Of a stretch of 64,000 nucleotides of DNA, positions 24,442 to 32,479 are shown one piece after another. This DNA comes from Paenibacillus massiliensis subsp. panacisoli DSM 21345. Lineage in GTDB: Bacteria > Bacillota > Bacilli > Paenibacillales > Paenibacillaceae. The DNA lies in the NCBI RefSeq assembly GCF_000426545.1, contig NZ_AUFO01000015.1:140565-204564 (forward strand). The letters are read 5' to 3'. Position numbers and translations under genes: made by a program. Each line of letters opens with the position of its first letter. Position 1 is the stretch's first letter. The notes under the pieces were generated by a model. It was not told the DNA's origin. It did not search any database and saw nothing but the letters and a program-made list of their open reading frames with translations.

Positions 24442-25794
24442 ATGAGTTTGGGCAAAGGAACATCGAATACACAGTCGTCAGGGGGGGAACGCTTCTCGTC
24501 CTTCGGCTTTATTATGGCTGCCATCGGTAGCTCTGTAGGATTGGGGAATATGTGGAAGTTTCCTTATATTACGGGACAATACGGGGGAGCAGCTTTCTTT
24601 TTGATTTTTATTGTCTGCCTGCTTCTAGTAGGGATGCCAGTGCTCCTAGCTGAGCTTGCGATTGGTCGCAGTGGACGGGGTAGTGCCGCTTCTTCCTTTA
24701 CGAAGGTCGGTGGAAGTCCCATCTGGGGACGTCTGGGAATACTGCAAGTCGTAGCGCCTTTTATTATCTTGTCATTCTACGTCATTATCACAGGCTGGAC
24801 ACTGTATTACGCTTATGCGGCATTCACAGGCCAGCTATTCGGACAGGGAGACTTTACCACCCAGTTCAATGGCTTTGTCACAGGCTATGGTGCGCTGGGA
24901 TTCCAGCTTGCAGCACTCGTTATCACGGCTTGGGTAGTAGTGCGCGGAATCTCGGGAGGGATTGAGAAGTTCAACAAGATCCTCATTCCAGCCATGATCG
25001 TCCTGCTGATCATCCTGATGATTCGTGCCATCACATTGCCTGGGGGGATGGAAGGAGTATCCTTCTTCCTGCAGCCGGACTTCTCCAAGCTGACAGCGCA
25101 ATCGGCGCTAGTTGCATTGGGACATGCCTTTTTCTCGCTATCTCTTGGTATGGGTATCCTGATTACTTACGGTGCTTATGTCGATAAGAGACAGTCTCTG
25201 GGCGCAGCTTCATTGGCTGTTGGGGCAGGTGACTTGTTGTATGCACTGGTAGCTGGTTTGATCATCTTCCCGACAACGTTCTCGTTTGGAATCGCGCCAG
25301 ACTCGGGCCCTTCACTCGTATTTATTGCCTTGCCAGCCGCATTCTCAGCTATGCCGTTCGGAGCTGTATTTGGGGGTCTGTTCTTCGTGCTCCTAGCTGT
25401 AGCTGCACTTACATCGGCTGTATCCATTCTGGAGGTTCCTGTTGCCTACACGATGGACCGCTGGGGCTGGTCACGGAATAAGTCTGTGATTATCACTTGC
25501 TTACTGGCGTTCCTGCTCGGTATTCCGGCTGCATTGTCTCTCGGTATGGTCCCGGATCTGACCTTCGGGGGGAAAGCCTTCTTTGACTGGCTTGACTTCA
25601 TTACCTCGAACGTTCTGTTGCCAGTGTGTGGCTTCATCACCACGATCTTCGTGGGCTACTTCTGGAAAAATGCAGGTGAAGCTGCTGGCCTGACAGCCGG
25701 ATGGTTCCGTGTGTGGGTGTTTATGCTGCGTTATGTGGCTCCAATCATGGTGTTGCTGGTGCTTCTGCATTCTACGGGGATCATCAAGTTCTAA
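24442..25794 (+). CDS. Neurotransmitter:sodium symporter-family transporter
   Basis: The protein (450 residues, about 11-12 helices) begins with the NSS core SSVGLGNMWKFPYITGQ, containing the unwound helix-1 motif. It also has the helix-6 region AFFSLSLGMGILITYGAY. Family members such as LeuT, TnaT and MhsT import amino acids with sodium. The substrate cannot be read by eye. ATG 24442 has AAGGGGG immediately upstream; a longer frame from 24361 lacks an SD. It is divergent from uppP and ends in a strong terminator. Confidence 0.9.
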   Translation: MSLGKGTSNTQSSGGERFSSFGFIMAAIGSSVGLGNMWKFPYITGQYGGAAFFLIFIVCLLLVGMPVLLAELAIGRSGRGSAASSFTKVGGSPIWGRLGILQVVAPFIILSFYVIITGWTLYYAYAAFTGQLFGQGDFTTQFNGFVTGYGALGFQLAALVITAWVVVRGISGGIEKFNKILIPAMIVLLIILMIRAITLPGGMEGVSFFLQPDFSKLTAQSALVALGHAFFSLSLGMGILITYGAYVDKRQSLGAASLAVGAGDLLYALVAGLIIFPTTFSFGIAPDSGPSLVFIALPAAFSAMPFGAVFGGLFFVLLAVAALTSAVSILEVPVAYTMDRWGWSRNKSVIITCLLAFLLGIPAALSLGMVPDLTFGGKAFFDWLDFITSNVLLPVCGFITTIFVGYFWKNAGEAAGLTAGWFRVWVFMLRYVAPIMVLLVLLHSTGIIKF

Positions 25795-25856
25795 TCGCGT
25801 CATAGTCATGCATGCTGTGCATATTGTGAAATATATAGGAGTGAAACGAACATTAG

Positions 25857-25894
25857 GGGTGCTCCAAGCCAATGGCTGGAGGCACCTTTTTTTT
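25857..25894 (+). terminator. Intrinsic terminator of the NSS transporter gene
   Basis: GGGTGCTCCA and TGGAGGCACC form the stem and are followed by eight T residues (25887-25894). Confidence 0.92.
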
Positions 25895-25933
25895 GTGCTT
25901 CAAGTGTAAGTATAGAGCGTCGAAGCACTCGTG

Positions 25934-26051
25934 CATTGACCGAATATGATTAGGTTGAATGACATGGGAGCGTAGTCGTTAGCGGAAAGCGGGGAAGCCC
26001 TAGAGAAACGAAGTGGCCGCGGCTCTACACTCATATTTGATCTGGTCAATG
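25934..26051. repeat. Structured repeat element, copy 1 (short form)
   Basis: The element starts with CATTGACC (25934-25941) and ends with its exact inverse GGTCAATG (26044-26051). Its core, 25952-26015, matches 28554-28616 in copy 2 at most positions, with shared blocks AGGTTGAATGA, GTAGTCG, TAGCGGAA and GAAGCCCTAGA. Both copies abut the stop codon of a minus-strand gene. Confidence 0.7.
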
Positions 26052-26058
26052 TACTAGA

Positions 26059-27159
26059 CTACGATGCTCCTGAGATCATGAATGGATCTCCGTTTCTCCG
26101 AATGCTCAGCGATACATCCTTCAGCTCGGATCCCAGAGCATCCTGCAGCTGGAACAGCTGCTCACTATGATAGACGCCCTGTGGCATAGGTACACGATAC
26201 AGGATGGCTGCGATCGCTGCTGCCACACGGGCTGTCATGGCGGCCTCGCTGCTACCCTGCAGTATATATTCCATGTACATCGGCTTGTTGTTTACCCTTC
26301 CCCATGCATCCACCTTGACGGCGAATACAGGCTCACCTGCGTGCAGTTTGCTGAATAGATAGACAGCGGCCTGGCGCAGCGGGCCGAACCGCAGCAAACG
26401 GAATACGCCTGCCGCCCGCAGCCAGGCCAGCAGTCTGCTGACGATAGCCGAGTCCAGACACAATCGTGTGGAGACGGTCGGGATGGCAAGTGTACGTGGC
26501 AGGATATGCTGGTCCGAGAAATTAAATCTGTATGCGGTGTGCCGTCCCAGCATCTCGCCGAAATCAATGACTTTGCCATCCTTGAAGCTGGAGACGGTGG
26601 TCGGGACGCCTTGCTCCATGACCTCGTACTCGGTGTTCATGTTATCAATCGTCCATTCAATGGCAGCCTTGCCGTGAGAGTCACCCAGTCCGAGCATGAC
26701 GGATATATCTACTTCATGTGTCTCGTCCATGTGATCAGCGGCATGCCGGCTCAACAGGTTCGTCAATCCGGGTGCCAGTCCAACGCTCAATACAGCAGTA
26801 GCACCCTGCGATAGAGCAATCGGATGGAGGGCTTCGACCTGAGACAGGAACGCCCCATTGGCTGAAATATCAACGTAATGAATCCCCATGCTTAGACAAG
26901 CACGAACAAATGCCGTGTCGGTCTGATCCATACACATTACGACCAGTCTAACGTTCTGGAAGAGCTCCGGGTTCCAGTCACTACGAATGTCCAGCTGTAA
27001 TGGCAGCACTTGCCCATCTGTCGTAGCACAGAATTGCTCTGCGCGTTCCAGGCTTCTTCCTGCGGCGAGTATTTTACCTGGATAGGCGGCTCCCAGTGAT
27101 CTGCAGATCATCTGCCCCGTATGTCCATATCCCCCGATTACAATAACTTGATCTCTCAT
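26059..27159 (-). CDS. Saccharopine dehydrogenase-like NAD(P)-binding protein
   Basis: The protein opens with a Rossmann fold, VIVIGGYGHTGQMI, followed by the HYVDISANG block typical of saccharopine dehydrogenase-like reductases. At 366 residues it is the usual size. The natural substrate is unknown. ATG 27159 overlaps the stop of the MFS gene (ATGA) and has GGAGG nine bases before it, so it is translated together with the pump gene. The longer frame open upstream is a shadow of the MFS gene. It might modify a compound exported by that pump. Confidence 0.8.
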   Translation of the reverse strand: MRDQVIVIGGYGHTGQMICRSLGAAYPGKILAAGRSLERAEQFCATTDGQVLPLQLDIRSDWNPELFQNVRLVVMCMDQTDTAFVRACLSMGIHYVDISANGAFLSQVEALHPIALSQGATAVLSVGLAPGLTNLLSRHAADHMDETHEVDISVMLGLGDSHGKAAIEWTIDNMNTEYEVMEQGVPTTVSSFKDGKVIDFGEMLGRHTAYRFNFSDQHILPRTLAIPTVSTRLCLDSAIVSRLLAWLRAAGVFRLLRFGPLRQAAVYLFSKLHAGEPVFAVKVDAWGRVNNKPMYMEYILQGSSEAAMTARVAAAIAAILYRVPMPQGVYHSEQLFQLQDALGSELKDVSLSIRRNGDPFMISGAS

Positions 27160-28433
27160 CCGAATAATCCTCCATTCATATTGCTGATGCCGATCGCGGC
27201 TCCTACGGCCATACCGGTGTTGCGAGAGAGTGCGATCATGCTTCCTGTAGAGCCTGCCAGCCCTGCTGGCGTATGCTTCATAATGAAGCTGTTGTTGGGT
27301 GATACGGTTAATCCCATCCCAAGTCCTAGCAAAATAAGCATGAAGCTTATTCCTACAGCCGGCATGTCGTCCAGTTTCAGCACTAGCACAAGAACACAAG
27401 CCGCTGTAATCGCTATTCCGATCAGCATCCATTTTCTAGGACCGTGTCGATCGGAGAGATACCCGGCAAGAGGTCCTGACACAGCGAGCATGAAAGGATA
27501 AGCACTTAACATCAATCCAGCCGCCGAAGCTGGCAATGAGCTGCGCAGCAGATAGAACGGCAGTGCGGTTACGACAGCATTCGTAAGCATAAACGAGACA
27601 CAGCTGACAATCAGCCCCAGACGTATAGCCGGCATGCGCAGACTTGCCACCGGAACGAACGGATCAGGATGACGCCGCTCACAGCGGTATAACGCCCCCA
27701 GTATGAAAACAGCTGCAGCGGTCATCACAAGAGGATGCCACCCGATTGAGCTACCTTGCGTAAGGCTTGTGATTAGCAAAAGCATGAAGATGGTGAATAG
27801 CACGGCACCTGTATAATCAAAGGCCTTTCGTGCTTGCGTTGGTCTAACAGCGGGAATATAACGGTAAGCCAGCCAGGTAGCCAGAATGGCGGCGGGCATA
27901 TGTACGATGAACAGTGAGCGCCAGTTAACCCACTCCACCAGTAACCCGCCGACAGCAGGCCCCGCCATTCCTCCTAAGGCTACTGCGGTGCTGACCAGAC
28001 CGAAGGCTCGTCCTTTATGGCTGTTAGGCAAATGAATGCTGATTAGAGCCATATTGGTCGCCTGGAACATGGCTGCACCTGCCGCTTGCATGATCCGTGT
28101 CACTAGTAAGAGAGTCAGGTTGGGGGAACAGGCGGCCAATATGGAGCTTATGCCGAACACGATATACCCGAGATTATGTATGGTTCGACTGCCATAGCGG
28201 TCAGCAAGCTTGCCCATCACAGGCAGCAGGGCCGCAATCGCCAGCAGGTATCCTGTTGTAATCCACTGCACAGTATTCGCATTACTATGAAAGACAGCTG
28301 TTAGATGAGGTAAGGCCATGTTGACCACCCCCGCGGTAAAATGTGAAATAAATACTCCTATGCAGACAGCAGCCATCATGGGGAGATACGAAGAGGGACG
28401 CGCTATGGTGCATGATGTATTGTCTGGCTGCAA
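27156..28433 (-). CDS. MFS drug efflux transporter (EmrB/QacA-like)
   Basis: The 425-residue polytopic protein has NMALPHLTAVFHSNANTVQW in the first helices, GKLADRYGSRT as motif A and VSTAVALGGMAGPAVGGLL as the antiporter motif C, placing it among proton-driven drug exporters. An ATG at 28454 is in frame, but AGGAGG lies inside that stretch, eight bases before a TTG at 28433. The TTG is therefore the likely start. It is the first gene of a pair with the saccharopine-dehydrogenase-like gene. A MarR-type operator (28464-28480) overlaps its promoter region and matches the one before the marR gene. Confidence 0.87.
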   Translation of the reverse strand: MQPDNTSCTIARPSSYLPMMAAVCIGVFISHFTAGVVNMALPHLTAVFHSNANTVQWITTGYLLAIAALLPVMGKLADRYGSRTIHNLGYIVFGISSILAACSPNLTLLLVTRIMQAAGAAMFQATNMALISIHLPNSHKGRAFGLVSTAVALGGMAGPAVGGLLVEWVNWRSLFIVHMPAAILATWLAYRYIPAVRPTQARKAFDYTGAVLFTIFMLLLITSLTQGSSIGWHPLVMTAAAVFILGALYRCERRHPDPFVPVASLRMPAIRLGLIVSCVSFMLTNAVVTALPFYLLRSSLPASAAGLMLSAYPFMLAVSGPLAGYLSDRHGPRKWMLIGIAITAACVLVLVLKLDDMPAVGISFMLILLGLGMGLTVSPNNSFIMKHTPAGLAGSTGSMIALSRNTGMAVGAAIGISNMNGGLFG

Positions 28434-28463
28434 CTTAATAACCTCCTGTAGCATTGCGGATTT

Positions 28464-28480
28464 TGTTTAGTAACTATACT
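28464..28480 (-). promoter_or_regulatory. MarR-type operator upstream of the MFS gene
   Basis: The 17-bp site agrees with the perfect operator at 29217-29233 at 15 of 17 positions, including the GTTTAGT and ACT half-site cores. It lies 30-47 bp upstream of the TTG start, where repressor binding would block transcription. Confidence 0.7.
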
Positions 28481-28535
28481 ATTTTGGTAAAAAAATAAGT
28501 TAAATGGTGGAGAAAATAAGTTGAAAACCTAGCAC

Positions 28536-28736
28536 CTTGACTGAACGAATTTCAGGTTGAATGATCTGGGGAGTGTAGTCGCTAGCGGAAGGGGGAAGCC
28601 CTAGAAAAACGAAGTGCCAGCCTTTAAGCTTGCTGTTCTAGTACTGTTCATCTTAGATCAAAGAACAGCAAGCTTAACAGTGGCCAACAGGGCTCCCCGC
28701 TTGCAGCGGATCTTTACACAGGTGTATCTGGTCAAG
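28536..28736. repeat. Structured repeat element, copy 2 (long form)
   Basis: CTTGAC (28536-28541) and GTCAAG (28731-28736) bound a 201-nt element that folds on itself along most of its length. TTAAGCTTGCTGTTCT (28624-28639) pairs perfectly with 28662-28677, and GGGGGAAGCCCT pairs loosely with AGGGCTCCCC. It ends three bases before the stop codon of the marR gene, as copy 1 ends seven bases from its neighbour's stop. Confidence 0.7.
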
Positions 28737-28739
28737 ATA

Positions 28740-29210
28740 CTAGCGTTCCAAAAATGAATTGAGCTTCTCTATACAATGCTCGAAAATCTCAATCTCCTGT
28801 TCGCTTAGCTGTAAGCGTAGCTGCTCATAGAAGTTGATATGCACCTCTTCATGAGCTAGATAAGCCTCCTTCCCTTTATCCGTCAGTGAGACCAATACCC
28901 CTCTTGAATCTGTTGGGTGAGGGGAACGCTGGATAAGCAGCTTATTCTCTAATTTTGCCGTAAGCTGGGTCACGGCCCCCTTGGTAATCCCAAGACGGTT
29001 GGCCAGCTCGCTCATGAGCAGGTCTCCATTAGGGCCGATGGCATCAATGGTGTGAATCTCACTAGGCGTCAGGGCTCCTGCTGTACCGAAGCTGTGCGGC
29101 TGTCGCTCCAGACGGCGAAGCTGCATAATGAGGCGTCCCAGATTACGTGAGCCTTGCTCGGATCGTTGCCTTGTGCCAGGCGTATGTTGCTCGGATGGGT
29201 TAGTATTCAT
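28740..29210 (-). CDS. MarR-family transcriptional repressor
   Basis: The 156-residue protein has the MarR winged helix: LTPSEIHTIDAIG, then MSELANRLGITKGAVTQLT as the recognition region and RGVLVSLTDKGKEAYLAHEE as the wing. In this family a small toxic ligand releases the protein from its operator. A perfect dyad just upstream (29217-29233) indicates autoregulation, and a near-identical site before the MFS gene suggests that the pump and its partner are the regulated genes. No clear SD precedes ATG 29210, so translation may be weak. Gene order is marR then, across the repeat element, the pump pair on the same strand. Confidence 0.88.
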   Translation of the reverse strand: MNTNPSEQHTPGTRQRSEQGSRNLGRLIMQLRRLERQPHSFGTAGALTPSEIHTIDAIGPNGDLLMSELANRLGITKGAVTQLTAKLENKLLIQRSPHPTDSRGVLVSLTDKGKEAYLAHEEVHINFYEQLRLQLSEQEIEIFEHCIEKLNSFLER

Positions 29211-29216
29211 GTAATT

Positions 29217-29233
29217 AGTTTAGTTACTAAACT
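29217..29233 (-). promoter_or_regulatory. Perfect MarR-type operator before marR gene
   Basis: AGTTTAGT and ACTAAACT mirror each other around the T at 29225 (8-1-8 dyad). It lies seven bases upstream of the ATG and follows a TATAAG that may be the -10 box, so binding would silence the gene itself. Confidence 0.8.
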
Positions 29234-29312
29234 TATAAAAATCAAGCCAAAGATTCTGAGCAAGGAAAAGAAACATCAGAATATAGCCCCAATACACCCA
29301 CGGGAAGGTTAC

Positions 29313-29408
29313 AATGGTTCTATAACCATTCGAAAATCAGCACCAAGGCGCTCACGAGAAGGATACAAAAGTTCCGTAACCATACGTTAGTTCCGTAGCC
29401 ATACGTGG
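29313..29408. repeat. Three degenerate GTTCCGTAACCATACG-like units
   Basis: Units lie at 29317-29332, 29371-29389 and 29390-29408; the last two are adjacent 19-bp near-copies. The first sits inside AATGGTT-ctat-AACCATT, an inverted repeat (29313-29330). A plus-strand frame crosses them (SITIRKSAPRR...), but there is no start or gene support. The remainder of 29234-29596 holds the leader of the methyltransferase gene. Confidence 0.5.
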
Positions 29409-29596
29409 AAGCCCCCAAGCTTGCTGATATGCAGATGAACGAATAATATCTTCTCAACTACCTTCTGTTGATAGAACACCGCTCGTGGAATGTATACAAA
29501 ATGCTCTCTCCAAGGGGTTGTTCACGAATGTAGAAGGGAAATACACATGTGGTATCAGAGAGGAAGTACATATGTGTTGTAAGAAAGGATGTACAG

Positions 29597-30196
29597 ATGA
29601 ATGCAGATTTGATCACGACAATTCTGACCGGGTGCCTCGTAGTGGCCTGTCTATTGATATTGATATCTATAGTGCTGTATAGCTGGCGTAACGGAATCTC
29701 TCCGATGCCCTCGCCCATCGAGTCGCGGGCCGTCGTGGCCACGGAGCTGCAACGCCTGGGCCAATATGGAACCCTTCTGGAGGCTGGCTCTGGTTGGGGC
29801 TCATTGACCTTCTATCTGGCTCGGGCCTGTCCGGGCTGGCGGATTACGGGAGTAGAGAATTCAATGGTTCCATATGTGTATGCCAGACTGCGACTTGGAG
29901 TCGTTAGCTTCTTGCTATCACGGGGTCTGCTTCCTCGCCGAGGTCACTCACTTGGGAAGCGTCTTGTATTTCGGAGGGCCGATCTGTATAAATGGCCTCT
30001 GGAGCAGACAGATGTGATCGTCTGTTATCTGTATCCTGCCGCTATGCAGCGGCTCAGTAGCCTGCTCCATGAGCGTCTATTACCGGGAGCAACCATCATT
30101 AGCGTGTGCTTTGCCCTACCTGACTGGCAGCCAGAGCGTGTCATTGTCTGCAAGGATATCCAGCGAACAAGGGTGTACGTCTATAGAGTTGAGTGA
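29597..30196 (+). CDS. Membrane-anchored class I SAM-dependent methyltransferase
   Basis: One N-terminal helix (about residues 5-29) is followed by a Rossmann-type methyltransferase core: motif I is LLEAGSGWGSLTFYLA (60-75) with E87 in GVENS as the ribose-binding acid. The later VIVCYLYPAAM and LLPGATIISVCF strands fit motifs II and III. The protein is 199 residues, short for the class, and no substrate-binding insert is obvious. ATG 29597 has AAAGGA seven bases upstream. Tethering to the membrane suggests a lipid-linked or membrane substrate, which is inference. A terminator follows directly. Confidence 0.75.
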   Translation: MNADLITTILTGCLVVACLLILISIVLYSWRNGISPMPSPIESRAVVATELQRLGQYGTLLEAGSGWGSLTFYLARACPGWRITGVENSMVPYVYARLRLGVVSFLLSRGLLPRRGHSLGKRLVFRRADLYKWPLEQTDVIVCYLYPAAMQRLSSLLHERLLPGATIISVCFALPDWQPERVIVCKDIQRTRVYVYRVE

Positions 30197-30225
30197 TTCA
30201 TGGATAGGTGGCGGCTCCATTAGGG

Positions 30226-30277
30226 ATGACCAAATATACCGACAGAGATCCTGTTGGTATATTTGGTCGTCTTTTTG
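30226..30277 (+). terminator. Intrinsic terminator of the methyltransferase gene
   Basis: GACCAAATATACC (30228-30240) and GGTATATTTGGTC (30256-30268) form a 13-bp perfect stem followed by GTCTTTTT. Confidence 0.92.
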
Positions 30278-30327
30278 ATTTGTTTTTTTGATCATTCCCC
30301 TAATCAATAGTTGTATTTGTTTGTTTA

Positions 30328-30358
30328 TTTATAGATAAATATAATTATTGTCTATAAA
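30328..30358 (+). promoter_or_regulatory. Inverted repeat upstream of an MFS promoter
   Basis: TTTATAGA (30328-30335) and TCTATAAA (30351-30358) are exact inverses 15 bp apart. The dyad ends six bases before the -35 box of the promoter at 30365-30393. A TetR- or MarR-type regulator is possible, but none is encoded next to it. Confidence 0.5.
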
Positions 30359-30364
30359 AATATA

Positions 30365-30393
30365 TTGACTAACTAATAGGTGGTGCTCATAAT
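30365..30393 (+). promoter_or_regulatory. Sigma-A-type promoter of the MFS gene at 30464
   Basis: TTGACT (30365-30370) and CATAAT (30388-30393) are 17 bp apart, each matching five of six consensus bases. Confidence 0.7.
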
Positions 30394-30463
30394 ACGAAGG
30401 GTAACATCCGGCCGGATGAAATCATGATAGCGGGCCGTACTCGCTGGAAAGAGGTTGGTACAG

Positions 30464-31675
30464 GTGTTGAAGAACCGGTATGTGCTTACGGTTATTTTCT
30501 CGCGTGTATGTCTGCACTTGGGGATATGGATACGGAATTTTGCAATCTTGCTCTATGTTACGGAGCTAACGAATAACAATCCTGTCTATGTATCTGTGAT
30601 TTCCATTGCTGAATATGCACCTATATTTGTATTTGCGGTCATTGGTGGGACCTTTGCGGATCGGTGGCTACCGAAGCGGACGATGATCTGGTGTGATGTG
30701 TTATCCGGACTGTCCGCCTTCGTGGTGCTACTGACACTGGGAACAGGATCATGGTACGGCTTGCTGCTGGCAACGCTTGTGTCTGCGATTCTGTCTCAAT
30801 TCTCCCAGCCATCCGCGATGAAGCTGTTCAAGCAGCATGTTCCCGAAGATCAGCTACAAGGAGTCATGGCGATGTTTCAATCGCTAACTGCAATATTCAT
30901 GGTCATTGGTCCTGTCGTAGGTACCTTCGTATATCAGCAATACGGAATTGTTGTCTCCATGCTGCTGATGGGTGGCCTGCTGTTCAGCTCAGCACTGATT
31001 CTGGCACAACTGCCCAAGGACACCACAGGGCGTGCCGCTGCCCGCTATGATTCGTTCATTTATGAGCTGAAGGCAGGGCTTCGGTACGTATGGTCCAGCT
31101 CTGTCCTGCGGACGCTCGGGGTAGTATTTGCCTTCACAGGCTTGGCCTCTGGACTGGTTCAGCCATTGTCTATCTTTGTGGTGATGGAGAATTTGGGGCT
31201 GGATAAGTCTTCTCTGAAATGGTTCATGATGGCGAATGGAGCGGCGATGCTGCTCGGGGGAGCTTGGTTAATGGGAATGTCCGGCAAGATCAGACCACAG
31301 ACGCTACTCGCTGTAGGCCTCTTGTTCAGTACGATCGGTACGCTGGGGACCGGCTGGTCTCATAGTGTTCCACTTACGATCGTATTGCAGATGTTGAATG
31401 GCCTTGGCTTCCCATGCATCCATATCGGGATCAACACGCTCCTGCTGCGCAATACCGAAGCAGGCTTCGTGGGAAGAGTGGGTGGTACGCTAATGCCAGT
31501 GTTCACGGGGCTGACCGTCATTGGAATGTCCATATCAGGGCTGCTGAAGGTTAGCTTCTCATTAATGGGTGTGTTCGCTGCGGCAAGCCTTCTATTCCTA
31601 GTGGCAGCGTTGTGGTTACTTCCGATGATGAGTGGAAAGGGGATGCGCACATGGGGCAGTAGCTCGAAAGGCTAG
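30464..31675 (+). CDS. MFS transporter, macrolide-efflux-like
   Basis: The protein (403 residues, about 12 helices) begins MLKNRYVLTVIFSRVCLHLG and has motif A as GGTFADRWLPKRT (61-73). The general pattern, with SQFSQPSAMKLFKQHVPEDQL in the second loop, is that of the MefA/YfiS-like exporter branch (MFS_3). The exported compound is unknown. GTG at 30464 has GAGG nine bases upstream; the in-frame TTG at 30455 overlaps that box. A dedicated promoter and an upstream dyad suggest independent control. It precedes the second Bce-type module by 114 bp. Confidence 0.85.
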   Translation: MLKNRYVLTVIFSRVCLHLGIWIRNFAILLYVTELTNNNPVYVSVISIAEYAPIFVFAVIGGTFADRWLPKRTMIWCDVLSGLSAFVVLLTLGTGSWYGLLLATLVSAILSQFSQPSAMKLFKQHVPEDQLQGVMAMFQSLTAIFMVIGPVVGTFVYQQYGIVVSMLLMGGLLFSSALILAQLPKDTTGRAAARYDSFIYELKAGLRYVWSSSVLRTLGVVFAFTGLASGLVQPLSIFVVMENLGLDKSSLKWFMMANGAAMLLGGAWLMGMSGKIRPQTLLAVGLLFSTIGTLGTGWSHSVPLTIVLQMLNGLGFPCIHIGINTLLLRNTEAGFVGRVGGTLMPVFTGLTVIGMSISGLLKVSFSLMGVFAAASLLFLVAALWLLPMMSGKGMRTWGSSSKG

Positions 31676-31789
31676 AGGTTAAGCAATAATCTTGAATAGC
31701 ATCCATCGAATCCTGTGTGCGCCCATGTATAATGGAGTAGAGGATTCGATAGCGATGGATATTGCCAGTAAAGAAAAGTGGTGATCTGC

Positions 31790-32479
31790 TTGTTCAAGAT
31801 TATGCTGATTGAGGATGATGTATCCTTGTTCACAGAGATAAGAAACCGGTTATCCCAGTGGTCCTACGAGGTGCACGGGATTCAGGATTATGACCGTGTG
31901 CTGGAGGAGTTCGCGGCATTGAAGCCTGATCTGGTCATTATGGATATTCAGCTTCCGCGCTATGACGGGTTCCATTGGTGCAGGATGCTACGCTCACACT
32001 CGAATGTGCCGATTCTCTTCCTGTCCTCACGGGATCATCCTATGGACATGGTCATGTCTATGCAGCTAGGCGGGGACGACTATGTCCAGAAGCCTTTTCA
32101 TTTTGATGTGCTGATTGCCAAGATCCAGGCAATCCTACGGCGTGTCTATAATTACAGTACACAACAAGCGGAGCTGCGAGTATGGCGGGGAGCTACGATT
32201 GAGTACGGTAAAAATACGCTCACTTGCGCAAGAGGAAGCGTGCAGCTGACGAAGAATGAGATGTTAATCCTCAAGCTACTGATTCATTGTAAGAACCAGA
32301 TCGTCGAACGGGAGGAACTCATCCGCGCCCTGTGGGACCATGAGCAATTCGTCAGCGACAATACCTTAACGGTGAATGTGAACCGCCTGCGAAGGAAGCT
32401 GGTGCCACTAGGTCTGGACGGTTATGTCGAGACAAAGGTTGGCCAAGGTTATATCGCCACGGATGAGGATTGCATATGA
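31790..32479 (+). CDS. BceR-like OmpR-family response regulator (module 2)
   Basis: Acidic residues EDD (8-10), phospho-acceptor D52 in LVIMDIQLPRYDG and K in DYVQKPFHF define the receiver. The C-terminal winged helix ends VETKVGQGYIA. AAAGTGGTGATC closely matches the 3' end of 16S rRNA and points to the TTG at 31790 as start; a GTG at 31778 lies inside that SD. It overlaps the kinase gene by ATGA. Together with the kinase, ATPase and permease downstream it forms a second complete Bce-type module. Its likely operator is 33473-33496. Confidence 0.88.
   Translation: MFKIMLIEDDVSLFTEIRNRLSQWSYEVHGIQDYDRVLEEFAALKPDLVIMDIQLPRYDGFHWCRMLRSHSNVPILFLSSRDHPMDMVMSMQLGGDDYVQKPFHFDVLIAKIQAILRRVYNYSTQQAELRVWRGATIEYGKNTLTCARGSVQLTKNEMLILKLLIHCKNQIVEREELIRALWDHEQFVSDNTLTVNVNRLRRKLVPLGLDGYVETKVGQGYIATDEDCI

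Noticed and set aside
29154..29390. 78-codon plus-strand frame across the marR gene start and repeats
   Set aside because: It begins inside marR on the opposite strand, and its repeated SITIRK-like segments come from DNA repeats. No SD was found.
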